16,288 nucleotides of DNA, taken from assembly GCA_023394015.1 (NCBI GenBank), contig JAEXBL010000210.1, positions 1-16,288 of the forward strand. The letters are read 5' to 3'. This stretch comes from Pseudomonadota bacterium (GTDB taxonomy: Bacteria > Pseudomonadota > Gammaproteobacteria > Burkholderiales > Burkholderiaceae_C). The notes below the pieces were generated by a model. That model was given only the letters and a program-made list of their open reading frames with translations. It had not been told where the DNA came from and did no database searches. The translations under genes and the position numbers were made by a program. Shown here in pieces: positions 1 to 4,740 of this stretch (positions within the stretch are counted from its first letter, which is position 1; each line of letters starts with the position of its first letter).

Positions 1-11
1 AGGGTGTGACG

Positions 12-575
12 ATGAATGAAGAACTGCAAGCCCTGCGCCGTGTGGCGCAAATTCTGGCGCGTGTGGCAACGCCGATTGAGCGTCAAAACATCGCCCGCCG
101 CGTAGCGCAAAAAGTCAAAGGCGACGATTCCGAACTGGCGCTTTCGCTGCCCCATGCTGCCGCCTTGTTCTGGCCCGGCGATGCCGAAAGAACAGCCCAG
201 GTGCTGGCGCAGATAGTGCAGGCGTTTGACGCTGGCGAGCTAGGCGGGTTCGTGCCGAGGGAGCACCGTCATATTCTTTTCACAGACCTGACCGTCTGGC
301 CTGATTGCCCGCCGATGGCCGCCGATTCGCCGCTGCGTTACTGGGTTCCGGACGCACCCGAGGAAGCGCCCCAGGCCGCAGCGCTAGGCACTGGTAAACG
401 ATGGCTGCCCGAACGTCTGCGGGAGCTTGCCGACTACCGCGAAAAGCACGGCACCGAAGCTGCGGCAACGCATTTTGGAATCACTGGCGCGCGAGTCCGC
501 AAGCTGCTGCCCGGTGAGAAAGTGCCCACGAAAAAAGCTGCCGGTTACAGCGTCTTTACCCACCGCATCGAGTAG
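12..575 (+). CDS. Unknown accessory protein with C-terminal helix-turn-helix (187 aa)
   Basis: I do not recognise this family by name. The ATG at 12 is preferred over a GTG at 6 because AGGG at 1-4 lies 7 nt before it. The first 40 residues are predicted helical (ELQALRRVAQILARV). The middle carries Trp/Pro-rich stretches (FWPGDAERTAQVL, TDLTVWPDCPPM). Residues 131-166 (LPERLRELADYREKHG...THFGITGARVRKLLPG) read as a helix-turn-helix in which 'AAATHFGITGARVRKLL' is the turn and recognition helix. A DNA-binding or regulatory role inside the mobile element is therefore plausible, but no catalytic motif is seen. It is the first gene of the plus-strand accessory run and is followed by a 166-bp gap with repeats and hairpins. 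The element continues left of the window, so its upstream partner is unknown. Confidence 0.72.
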   Translation: MNEELQALRRVAQILARVATPIERQNIARRVAQKVKGDDSELALSLPHAAALFWPGDAERTAQVLAQIVQAFDAGELGGFVPREHRHILFTDLTVWPDCPPMAADSPLRYWVPDAPEEAPQAAALGTGKRWLPERLRELADYREKHGTEAAATHFGITGARVRKLLPGEKVPTKKAAGYSVFTHRIE

Positions 576-580
576 CGCAA

Positions 581-656
581 GGGTTGCGGGAGGGTTGCGC
601 CTGCTGCCCCGAAACCCGCATGGATAAAGGCTTTGCGGGCCGCAATAGGGGTTGCG
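581..656 (+). repeat. Three copies of GGGTTGCG between the first gene and the alpA-like gene
   Basis: The octamer GGGTTGCG occurs at 581-588, 592-599 and 649-656 in the otherwise non-coding gap 576-741. The first two copies start 11 bp apart, about one helical turn. This is the pattern expected of a regulator binding to one face of DNA upstream of the AlpA-like gene. The bound protein is unknown, and chance repeats in G-rich DNA cannot be excluded. Confidence 0.35.
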
Positions 657-688
657 CGTTGACCGCAGCCGGGGTGCGCCCTGAGAGT

Positions 689-738
689 TTGCATCAATGC
701 AAGGCCAATCGGGAGCCTTGCAGACCTGCCGAAAGGTC
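689..738 (+). promoter_or_regulatory. Cluster of inverted repeats covering the leader and ribosome binding site of the alpA-like gene
   Basis: Three dyads follow one another. TTGCAT-CA-ATGCAA lies at 689-702. GCAAGGC (699-705) pairs with GCCTTGC (715-721) around a 9-nt loop. GACCT (723-727) pairs with AGGTC (734-738) around a 6-nt loop. The last hairpin contains the purine-rich AAAGG (732-736) that serves as ribosome binding site for the ATG at 742, so in RNA it could mask translation initiation. The first palindrome and the second hairpin overlap and are mutually exclusive. As DNA, the TTGCAT dyad could equally be an operator. All of this is read from the sequence; function is inferred. Confidence 0.4.
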
Positions 739-741
739 ACG

Positions 742-945
742 ATGCAAGTTATCCAATTTCCCCCGTCGATTCGCCCGGCGAAGGCCGCGAAGCTGTTCGA
801 CATTGGCGAGGCCACGCTATGGCGCTGGGTGGCCGAACGACGCGACTTCCCGCGCCCCCGCCGCCTGTCTGCGCGCTGCACGGTTTTCGATACCGGCGAG
901 CTGCTGGCATGGCGCGATGCGCAAAAGGTGGAGGTCACGCAATGA
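742..945 (+). CDS. AlpA-like phage regulator / excisionase-type HTH protein (67 aa)
   Basis: A small basic DNA-binding protein of the AlpA/MerR-like winged-helix family. The signature is RPAKAAKLFDIGEATLWRWVAERRDFPRPRRL followed by a short wing and TGELLAWRDAQ, which matches the AlpA pattern (helix-turn-helix, then 'xxFPxPxRL', then a final helix with W). Members act as transcriptional activators of integrase or excision genes in prophages and are master regulators in Gram-negative phage-inducible satellites (family knowledge). The ATG at 742 was chosen over an upstream ATG at 697 because AAAGG at 732-736 is well spaced and the family starts here. The stop overlaps the next start as ATGA (942-945), indicating translational coupling. 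The leader carries hairpins that may occlude its ribosome binding site. Confidence 0.82.
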   Translation: MQVIQFPPSIRPAKAAKLFDIGEATLWRWVAERRDFPRPRRLSARCTVFDTGELLAWRDAQKVEVTQ

Positions 946-1283
946 ACGACACCAGCAAGCAAAAAGCCCCCGGATTGCAGTCCGAGGGCTTTCAAAAAAA
1001 CACCAGCAAGCCCCGCAATTTTAGCGCGAAAAGCACCGTGACGGAGGCTCAATATGAGCGCATCGTCCGCATGCTTCGCACTGGCGAGAAAAGCACGTTC
1101 GATTTTCGCAAGGCTGGGGTTATGGCCCCGGCGGCGCGAATCAAAGAACTGAACGACAAGCACGGCGCATTTATCCCGACTATCGCCTTGCGCGATATGT
1201 GGGATGCCGAGGGTTTCTTACATCCGCGCGTGGCCGTTTACGGCATGGTGTCGGAGCCGAAAACCTTCGAGGTACCGGCGTAA
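942..1283 (+). CDS. Phage-type helix-turn-helix protein (113 aa, HTH_39-like)
   Basis: The C-terminal two thirds (residues about 35-100) match the small winged helix-turn-helix proteins of phages and islands: 'YERIVRMLRTGEKSTFDFRKAGVMAPAARIKELNDKHG' is helix, beta turn, then a recognition helix with the typical P-AARIKEL, followed by a strand with 'VAVYGMV'. The role is probably sequence-specific DNA binding in control of the element. The first 30 residues are polar and unstructured, and codons 8-17 lie in a strong terminator-like hairpin (963-992). Start at 942 overlaps the alpA-like stop by 4 nt, and GGAGG at about 930-934 supports it. The stop codon (1281-1283) overlaps the AAGG ribosome binding site of the next gene, so the three genes probably form one operon. 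Confidence 0.75.
   Translation: MNDTSKQKAPGLQSEGFQKNTSKPRNFSAKSTVTEAQYERIVRMLRTGEKSTFDFRKAGVMAPAARIKELNDKHGAFIPTIALRDMWDAEGFLHPRVAVYGMVSEPKTFEVPA
963..992. terminator. Terminator-like hairpin inside the HTH protein coding sequence
   Basis: Bases 963-974 pair with 981-992, giving a 12-bp stem with a single C-A mismatch and a 6-nt loop (TTGCAG). On the plus strand it is followed by TTTC and on the minus strand by TTTTT, so the minus-strand form is the better intrinsic terminator although no minus-strand gene is seen nearby. The same bases encode KAPGLQSEGF of the HTH protein. It could reduce downstream expression when translation is slow, or block antisense transcription. Confidence 0.6.
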
Positions 1284-1292
1284 GGCCGTTCA

Positions 1293-2063
1293 ATGTCACG
1301 AAAGAATCAATTTCGTGATCCGCGCGGGCATTCGATACGCGTCTATAGCGACGTTTTCGATAGCCCCGCGTGGGCGGCTTTGTCGCCTCATGACGTGTTG
1401 GCCTATCTGGCATTGCTGCGCGAGTTGAAGGCCTATAACAACGGCGATTTGGCGCTGACGCTCACGCGTGCCAAGCGCTGCGGCATTAACCATCACGTCA
1501 CGCTCGCGCGCTGTCTGCGTGCGCTGTGTGCTGTCGGGTTAATCGCCATCACCCGAAAGGGCGGCTGTACGAAGGGCGGGCAGCGTTTGCCGACGCTGTA
1601 TCGCGTGACTGACAGAGAGTGCTTCGACGTGCCAGCAAAGCACCTTGAGGCCATGCCAGCGACGAACGAATGGCGGCGCATCACGTCGCGCGAGCAAGGC
1701 TTGGCGTTGATAGCGGCTGCGGAGGCGGCCGTAAAAACAGAAAGCCTAGGACACCGCGTGACAGCTACCACGTCACCGCGTGACACGGTTAAGCCCGAAA
1801 CCACGTCACCGCGTGACGTATGGGATGGTGAACCACGTCACCGCGTGACTATGGCCGAAAACGGCGCAAACCTAGAGCCGGTGCGGGCTGCGGCCCGATT
1901 TGATGGCGAGGCCAAAAAACCAAGCCATAGGACACCGCGTGTACCACCTTTACATATTGCCACCCCTAGAGGTGCAAACGGTGAAGGTGAAGCTACTGCG
2001 AAACAGCGGGCGGCACGAACGAGCCGCAAGCAATCTGCGGAGGGCTTGTCCGCCCACGTTTGA
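1293..2063 (+). CDS. Winged-helix replication initiator-like protein (O-type) with internal iterons (256 aa)
   Basis: Residues about 14-107 form a winged-helix domain typical of phage and plasmid replication proteins: 'RVYSDVFDSPAWAALSPHDVLAYLALLREL', then 'LTRAKRCGINHHVTLARCLRALCAVGLIAITRKGG' (turn, recognition helix and wing) and 'TLYRVTDREC'. Residues about 150-235 are low complexity, charged and probably disordered. There is no ATPase, primase or relaxase motif. This layout (N-terminal DNA-binding domain, flexible linker whose DNA carries iterons) matches the lambda O arrangement, where the origin lies within the initiator gene. The role as initiator is inferred; a plain transcription factor is the alternative. 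AAGG at 1282-1285 lies 7 nt before the ATG. It follows the HTH gene by 9 nt and is followed by a 95-nt gap. Confidence 0.65.
   Translation: MSRKNQFRDPRGHSIRVYSDVFDSPAWAALSPHDVLAYLALLRELKAYNNGDLALTLTRAKRCGINHHVTLARCLRALCAVGLIAITRKGGCTKGGQRLPTLYRVTDRECFDVPAKHLEAMPATNEWRRITSREQGLALIAAAEAAVKTESLGHRVTATTSPRDTVKPETTSPRDVWDGEPRHRVTMAENGANLEPVRAAARFDGEAKKPSHRTPRVPPLHIATPRGANGEGEATAKQRAARTSRKQSAEGLSAHV
1746..1941. repeat. Five dyad iterons inside the initiator-like gene (candidate origin of replication)
   Basis: A 17-bp unit CCACGTCACCGCGTGAC occurs perfectly at 1768-1784, 1801-1817 and 1833-1849. Partial copies sharing CACCGCGTG(AC) lie at 1752-1762 and 1933-1941; these two also share TAGGACACCGCGTG (1747-1760 and 1928-1941). 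The core GTCAC-CGC-GTGAC is a perfect dyad. Unit spacings are 22, 33, 32 and 94 bp, close to whole helical turns. Copies 1 and 4 are translated as HRVT, copies 2 and 3 as SPRD and copy 5 as TPRV, that is in two reading frames, so the DNA rather than the peptide is conserved. A local A/T-richer stretch (1911-1965, AAAAAACC and TTTACATATT) follows the main cluster and could be the unwinding element. Confidence 0.65.
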
Positions 2064-2158
2064 GCGCTGGCGCCGCTCGCAAAGGGCACGGCGCGGACTA
2101 CCCACACTGTTACCCATGCCAAGCCCGAGAACCTTCACCCATTTTTTGAAAGACCGAC

Positions 2159-2941
2159 ATGCAGAAATTCACCATTGGAAAACATACCTTTGAAGTCCCC
2201 GAGCTGCGCGAAGCCGACGCACTTAAGTCCAGCGGCCCCAAGAACGCAACCGCTGCCGTGGAGGCACTGCAATCGGCGCTGGCCGAAATCAACGCCATCG
2301 AGCGCGACACCCGTCTATCCGCGCTGGGGCAAGCTGAAAAGGCCGCACCGCTGCGCGCCGGCATTGTGCGAGGCATCGCGCAGATGGCCGCACTGGCGCG
2401 CGAGGATGCCCTAGAGGCAGAGCGCCGCGATGCCGCGCTGACTGCGGTTCCCCCGGTGCCCCCGACTGCTGGCGCCGTGGCCGCAGAAGATGCCGAGGCC
2501 CGCGCATGGTGGCGTACCTTGCCGGTCGAGGAGCGCGCCCGGATCATGCAAGAGCTGACGGACAACCCCGAGGCCGCGAAAAAATATGAGCGGCTGCAAC
2601 TGGCCGTGTTGCGCTCGCCCGTGCCGCTGCCCGACATGGAAGCGCAGCACATGGGCAACCTTTGGGCGCAAACCCAGCGACTGGATAACCCGGCCGAGGC
2701 GCTGGCAATCAACAGTCTGCATCGCGCTGCCGATTGGAGCAGCTTGGTATTGGGGCACGTCGGAGGCATCGCCGGGCGCACCGTTGGACTGAGCCGGGCC
2801 GAAATTCTGGACGTGCTGACAGCGGCCGGTGGGCTGGCGCTGGAAGGTGCCCATGCATTCGGTTTCAGTGCTGGCGACATTGCCCAAGCGCAGCGCGTGG
2901 CAGAGGCCAGAACGGCCGCACAAGGCGCCGCAAAGGCTTGA
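2159..2941 (+). CDS. Unknown alanine-rich accessory protein (260 aa)
   Basis: I do not recognise a family. The N-terminus (MQKFTIGKHTFEVPELREADALK) looks like two short beta strands with a turn. Residues about 25-95 are strongly helical and Ala/Glu-rich (AAVEALQSALAEINAIERD, AALAREDALEAERRDAAL), probably coiled coil. A Pro-rich hinge (VPPVPPTAG, about 98-106) separates a second helical part with WWRTLPVEERARIMQELTDNPEAAKKYERLQ and a C-terminal Gly/Ala-rich section. No signal peptide or transmembrane segment is evident. The ribosome binding site is weak (GAAAGA at 2149-2154). It sits between the initiator-like gene and the phage-type cluster; a structural or replication-accessory role would be guesswork. 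Confidence 0.7.
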   Translation: MQKFTIGKHTFEVPELREADALKSSGPKNATAAVEALQSALAEINAIERDTRLSALGQAEKAAPLRAGIVRGIAQMAALAREDALEAERRDAALTAVPPVPPTAGAVAAEDAEARAWWRTLPVEERARIMQELTDNPEAAKKYERLQLAVLRSPVPLPDMEAQHMGNLWAQTQRLDNPAEALAINSLHRAADWSSLVLGHVGGIAGRTVGLSRAEILDVLTAAGGLALEGAHAFGFSAGDIAQAQRVAEARTAAQGAAKA

Positions 2942-2950
2942 TGCTACCTA

Positions 2951-2984
2951 CCCCGCAGCGGGCGCAAGAAACCCGCTGTAGGGG
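2951..2984 (+). promoter_or_regulatory. Intercistronic hairpin
   Basis: CAGCGGG (2956-2962) pairs with CCCGCTG (2972-2978) around a 9-nt loop, and outer CCCC (2951-2954) pairs with GGGG (2981-2984) across a small internal loop. No T-tract follows, so it is not a clear intrinsic terminator. The last GGGG is also the ribosome binding site of the gene starting at 2991, which the stem would cover. Confidence 0.4.
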
Positions 2985-2990
2985 CTGTAA

Positions 2991-3275
2991 ATGGCTAGAA
3001 AGGGCATAGACGATATGACGAAACCCCGCACCAGTCCGAGCAACTGCGCCGCACCCCCGGTGCGATTGCGCTTGCGACTCAACACCATTGATGACGTGAA
3101 AGCCGAAATGGCCCGGCTGTACCGTGAAGGCAAGGCCGGCACGCGCGACGTGTCGGATGTGTCCCGGCTGGCGAACGTGCTTGCGTTGTTGGGCCGACTG
3201 ATTGAAGGCAGCGAATTGGAGCGCCGCCTAACCGCACTTGAAGAAACGGAGGGCCGCCATGCCGCGATTCATTGA
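2991..3275 (+). CDS. Phage-type conserved helical protein (94 aa)
   Basis: Matches a short family seen in Burkholderiales phages and islands near packaging modules: a basic N-terminus (KPRTSPSN), 'VRLRLRLNTIDDVKAEMARLYREGKAGTRDVSDVSRLANVLALLGRLIEGSELERRLTALEE'. The molecular function is not known to me. The protein is almost wholly helical with a leucine-heptad C-terminus (LIEGSELERRLTALEE). The start at 2991 has AGGGG 6 nt upstream; an alternative ATG at 3015 (MTKPRTSP) has a more distant AAAGGG and would also fit the family. Its end overlaps the next gene by 17 nt, beginning a chain of overlapping small genes. Confidence 0.72.
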   Translation: MARKGIDDMTKPRTSPSNCAAPPVRLRLRLNTIDDVKAEMARLYREGKAGTRDVSDVSRLANVLALLGRLIEGSELERRLTALEETEGRHAAIH

Positions 3276-3465
3276 ACGACTGGCGAAGCTAGAACGCTGC
3301 CTAGCACCCAGCACGCTGCCGACGATATTTGTCGTGCCAGACGCGGAGCCGGAGCGCTCGCACGTCCTGGCCGACATTGCCAAGCGCCGCACGCGTGGCG
3401 AGAACATCATTGCCATTGGTGAACAAGATGATCCGCTGGCCGCACTTGTGGAGGCATGCTCATGA
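3259..3465 (+). CDS. Small tandem-paralogue protein 1 with RL-x-x-LER motif (68 aa)
   Basis: The N-terminus MPRFIERLAKLERCLAP carries the short amphipathic helix shared by the next three genes (pattern R-L-x-x-[LI]-E-R). It is followed by a hydrophobic strand and acidic turn (PTIFVVPDAEPE), a helix (RSHVLADIAKRRTRGE), and a second strand (NIIAIGEQDD). No enzyme motif is seen, and function is unknown. The start at 3259 is chosen over 3238 because GGAGGG (3248-3253) lies 5 nt upstream and the paralogues all begin just before this helix. It overlaps the previous gene by 17 nt and the next by 4 nt (ATGA), indicating translational coupling. Confidence 0.7.
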   Translation: MPRFIERLAKLERCLAPSTLPTIFVVPDAEPERSHVLADIAKRRTRGENIIAIGEQDDPLAALVEACS

Positions 3466-3680
3466 AAGCACTTGCCCGACGATTGGCCGCTATCGAGCGC
3501 AAGCAAGGCCAGCACCAGCGCTACCGCATCGCATGGCCCAGCATGGCCGCTGCCGTGGCCGCTGGTGTTGATTGGCCCATTCTGGTGATTGGCGACACGC
3601 TGCCGCGCGACGATTGGGAGATTGCCGCACGCGAACAGCAAGCGGCGTTGCTGCGGGAGGTGCGCCATGAATCGCGGTAG
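3462..3680 (+). CDS. Small tandem-paralogue protein 2 with RL-x-x-IER motif (72 aa)
   Basis: It begins MKALARRLAAIERKQGQ, the same N-terminal helix as its neighbours, then a hydrophobic strand-like stretch (RYRIAWPSM), an Ala-rich helix, another strand (WPILVIGD) and a charged helical tail (REQQAALLREVRHE). The ATG at 3462 has GGAGG (3450-3454) at 7-nt spacing, while the in-frame ATG at 3456 would be too close. Function is unknown. It overlaps the upstream gene by 4 nt and the downstream gene by 14 nt. Its centre is the most diverged of the four paralogues. Confidence 0.68.
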   Translation: MKALARRLAAIERKQGQHQRYRIAWPSMAAAVAAGVDWPILVIGDTLPRDDWEIAAREQQAALLREVRHESR

Positions 3681-3864
3681 CCGACTGAGGCGACTAGAGC
3701 GCCGCCTTGGTGACGTGGTGCCCGTGCTTTTGCTTGGCGATGGCGAAGCGCCGCCGGTTGAAGCGCGCGAGTATTTCAAGCGTCACGGCTGCTATTCAAT
3801 GGATAGCGTCACTGAAACCAAGAACGGATTGAGTAACGAGGAGGCGAACCATGCGAGCGATTAA
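3667..3864 (+). CDS. Small tandem-paralogue protein 3 with RL-x-x-LER motif (65 aa)
   Basis: It begins MNRGSRLRRLERRLGDV, then the strand PVLLLGDGEAP and the helix VEAREYFKRHGC, which aligns with RLAEFRRVHGC of the next gene, so the two are probably true paralogues. The tail is polar and probably disordered. GGAGG (3656-3660) lies 6 nt before the ATG at 3667. It overlaps both neighbours by exactly 14 nt. Function is unknown. The longer in-frame start at 3589 lies within the preceding gene without a fitting ribosome binding site. Confidence 0.68.
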   Translation: MNRGSRLRRLERRLGDVVPVLLLGDGEAPPVEAREYFKRHGCYSMDSVTETKNGLSNEEANHASD

Positions 3865-4057
3865 CGCGCGCCTACGGGCTATCGAGCGCCAGCGCGAGGC
3901 CCGCAAGCCGATACCGCCCATCATGGTGCTACTGCCGGGGCAAGACGTCCAAGCGCGCCTAGCCGAATTTCGGCGCGTGCATGGCTGCGAGCCGTGGCGC
4001 GTGTTCACCATCAAGCGTGCCAGCGCACGCAAGGACGGCCAGCATGGCGCGGGCTGA
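3851..4057 (+). CDS. Small tandem-paralogue protein 4 with RL-x-x-IER motif (68 aa)
   Basis: It begins MRAINARLRAIERQREARKP, then the strand PPIMVLLPGQD and the helix VQARLAEFRRVHGC, closely parallel to the preceding gene, and ends with a basic tail. GAGGAGG (3838-3844) lies 6 nt before the ATG. Overlap with the upstream and downstream genes is 14 nt each. It is possibly a small oligomeric protein built on the N-terminal coiled-coil helix; no function can be assigned. Confidence 0.7.
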   Translation: MRAINARLRAIERQREARKPIPPIMVLLPGQDVQARLAEFRRVHGCEPWRVFTIKRASARKDGQHGAG

Positions 4058-4343
4058 CGTTGAGGCTGTGGCCGGGGCTGCAATGGCTTGGCACCATGCC
4101 CGACTTCGCCGCATCGCCATTGCCAAGCGCGTGCCCGCTGACTGGCGACACCCGCAACACATGGCGGCATCGCATGTGCTGGCCGAAGCACGCAAGGCAG
4201 AGGCTAAGGCGCTGGCCGGACTGCGCAAGGCGTGCCGAGCGGCTGATCCGCAGTCCCGCGTGATTGATGTGGAGGCGCGCGAACCCTTGGCTAACCGTTG
4301 GCTACCCCATGGGCTGCCCAGGCCATTACATGGCCGTGCCTAG
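4044..4343 (+). CDS. Small basic accessory protein, last gene of the element (99 aa)
   Basis: Unrecognised. The sequence is basic, Ala- and His-rich and helical (VAGAAMAWHHARLRRIAIAKRVPADW, then VLAEARKAEAKALAGLRKACRAADP). It lacks the RL-x-x-LER start of the four preceding genes, so it is not an obvious paralogue. The ATG at 4044 is preferred over the in-frame start at 3981 because AAGGA (4031-4035) lies 8 nt upstream and it preserves the 14-nt overlap seen at the two preceding junctions. It is followed within 25 nt by an intrinsic terminator. Confidence 0.6.
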   Translation: MARADVEAVAGAAMAWHHARLRRIAIAKRVPADWRHPQHMAASHVLAEARKAEAKALAGLRKACRAADPQSRVIDVEAREPLANRWLPHGLPRPLHGRA

Positions 4344-4365
4344 GCTGCTACTCGCAAGCCCTTGC

Positions 4366-4388
4366 AAGCCCCTTTAACGGGGCTTTTT
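4366..4388 (+). terminator. Intrinsic terminator of the accessory gene run
   Basis: AAGCCCC (4366-4372, with one extra A) pairs with GGGGCTT (4379-4385) around the loop TTTAAC and is followed by a T-run ending at 4388. It lies 22 nt after the stop of the last accessory gene and is in the correct orientation to end the plus-strand transcript before the tRNA gene. Confidence 0.82.
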
Positions 4389-4410
4389 CGTGGGCGCAAG
4401 GACTGCCACG

Positions 4411-4452
4411 GCACGCGTACTGACGCGTGAGGGACGCGTCACTGTCGCGTGC
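4411..4452. repeat. Nested inverted repeat between the element's terminator and the tRNA-Ser gene
   Basis: TGACGCGT (4421-4428) and ACGCGTCA (4434-4441) form a perfect 8-bp dyad around GAGGG. This is nested in an outer dyad GCACGCG (4411-4417) / CGCGTGC (4446-4452). The rest of the interval 4344-4620 holds no gene I can support. The position, about 170 bp from a tRNA 3' end, suits an integrase or excisionase arm site, but the function is inferred. The motif GCGTCAC/CGCGTG also resembles the iteron core at 1752-1849. Confidence 0.5.
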
Positions 4453-4576
4453 GGACGCACTGCGAACGCATTGCACCCGCTGTCAATTGCGTGCAAGCGC
4501 TGTGCATGCCCGGTGCCGGTTGCTCGCACGCGAATCACGCCACACTGACGGCGCCAGCATGGGTAAAAGCATGGGC

Positions 4577-4606
4577 AGAAAAGCAAAAGCGCCCCGGAAG
4601 GCGCTT
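4577..4606 (-). terminator. Intrinsic terminator of tRNA-Ser
   Basis: On the minus strand AAGCGCC (4606-4600) pairs with GGCGCTT (4593-4587) around a 6-nt loop and runs into TTTTGCTTTTC. It begins 15 nt after the tRNA 3' end and so terminates the tRNA transcript. Because it lies on the element side of the tRNA, it is either native DNA left outside the integration core or was brought by the element. Confidence 0.75.
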
Positions 4607-4620
4607 GTTTGCTAGTGTTC

Positions 4621-4713
4621 TGGCGGAGACGGAGGGATTCGAACCCTCGATGAGGCTCTACACCCCATACTCCCTTAGCAGGGGAGCACCTTCGGCCACT
4701 CGGTCACGTCTCC
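4621..4713 (-). tRNA. tRNA-Ser(GCU)
   Basis: Reading the minus strand, the acceptor stem GGAGACG (4713-4707) pairs with CGTCTCC (4631-4625), followed by G and an encoded CCA (4623-4621). The anticodon loop carries GCU (CTGCTAA between CUCCC and GGGAG arms), decoding AGC/AGU. A long variable arm and the T loop (GGTTCGAATCC) are present, as expected of a class II serine tRNA of 93 nt including CCA. A TATAAT promoter lies 14 nt upstream. The 3' end faces the accessory region, the usual configuration for element integration at a tRNA gene. Confidence 0.97.
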
Positions 4714-4727
4714 AGCAAAGAACGCAG

Positions 4728-4733
4728 ATTATA
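4728..4733 (-). promoter_or_regulatory. -10 box (TATAAT) of tRNA-Ser
   Basis: On the minus strand a perfect TATAAT ends 14 nt before the first tRNA base, giving a short leader. A consensus -35 is not evident; that region falls in the 3' end of lysC. It lies in the 27-nt gap between lysC and the tRNA. Confidence 0.65.
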
Positions 4734-4740
4734 GCCGCGC

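Noticed and set aside
1746..1941. CRISPR array
   Set aside because: Repeats are short dyads with irregular spacing inside an open reading frame and there are no cas genes.
1900..2193. 97-residue frame beginning MMARPKNQAIG bridging the gap after the initiator-like gene
   Set aside because: It lies largely within the initiator-like gene in another frame, has no ribosome binding site and no recognisable motif; the 95-nt gap 2064-2158 holds nothing else I can support.
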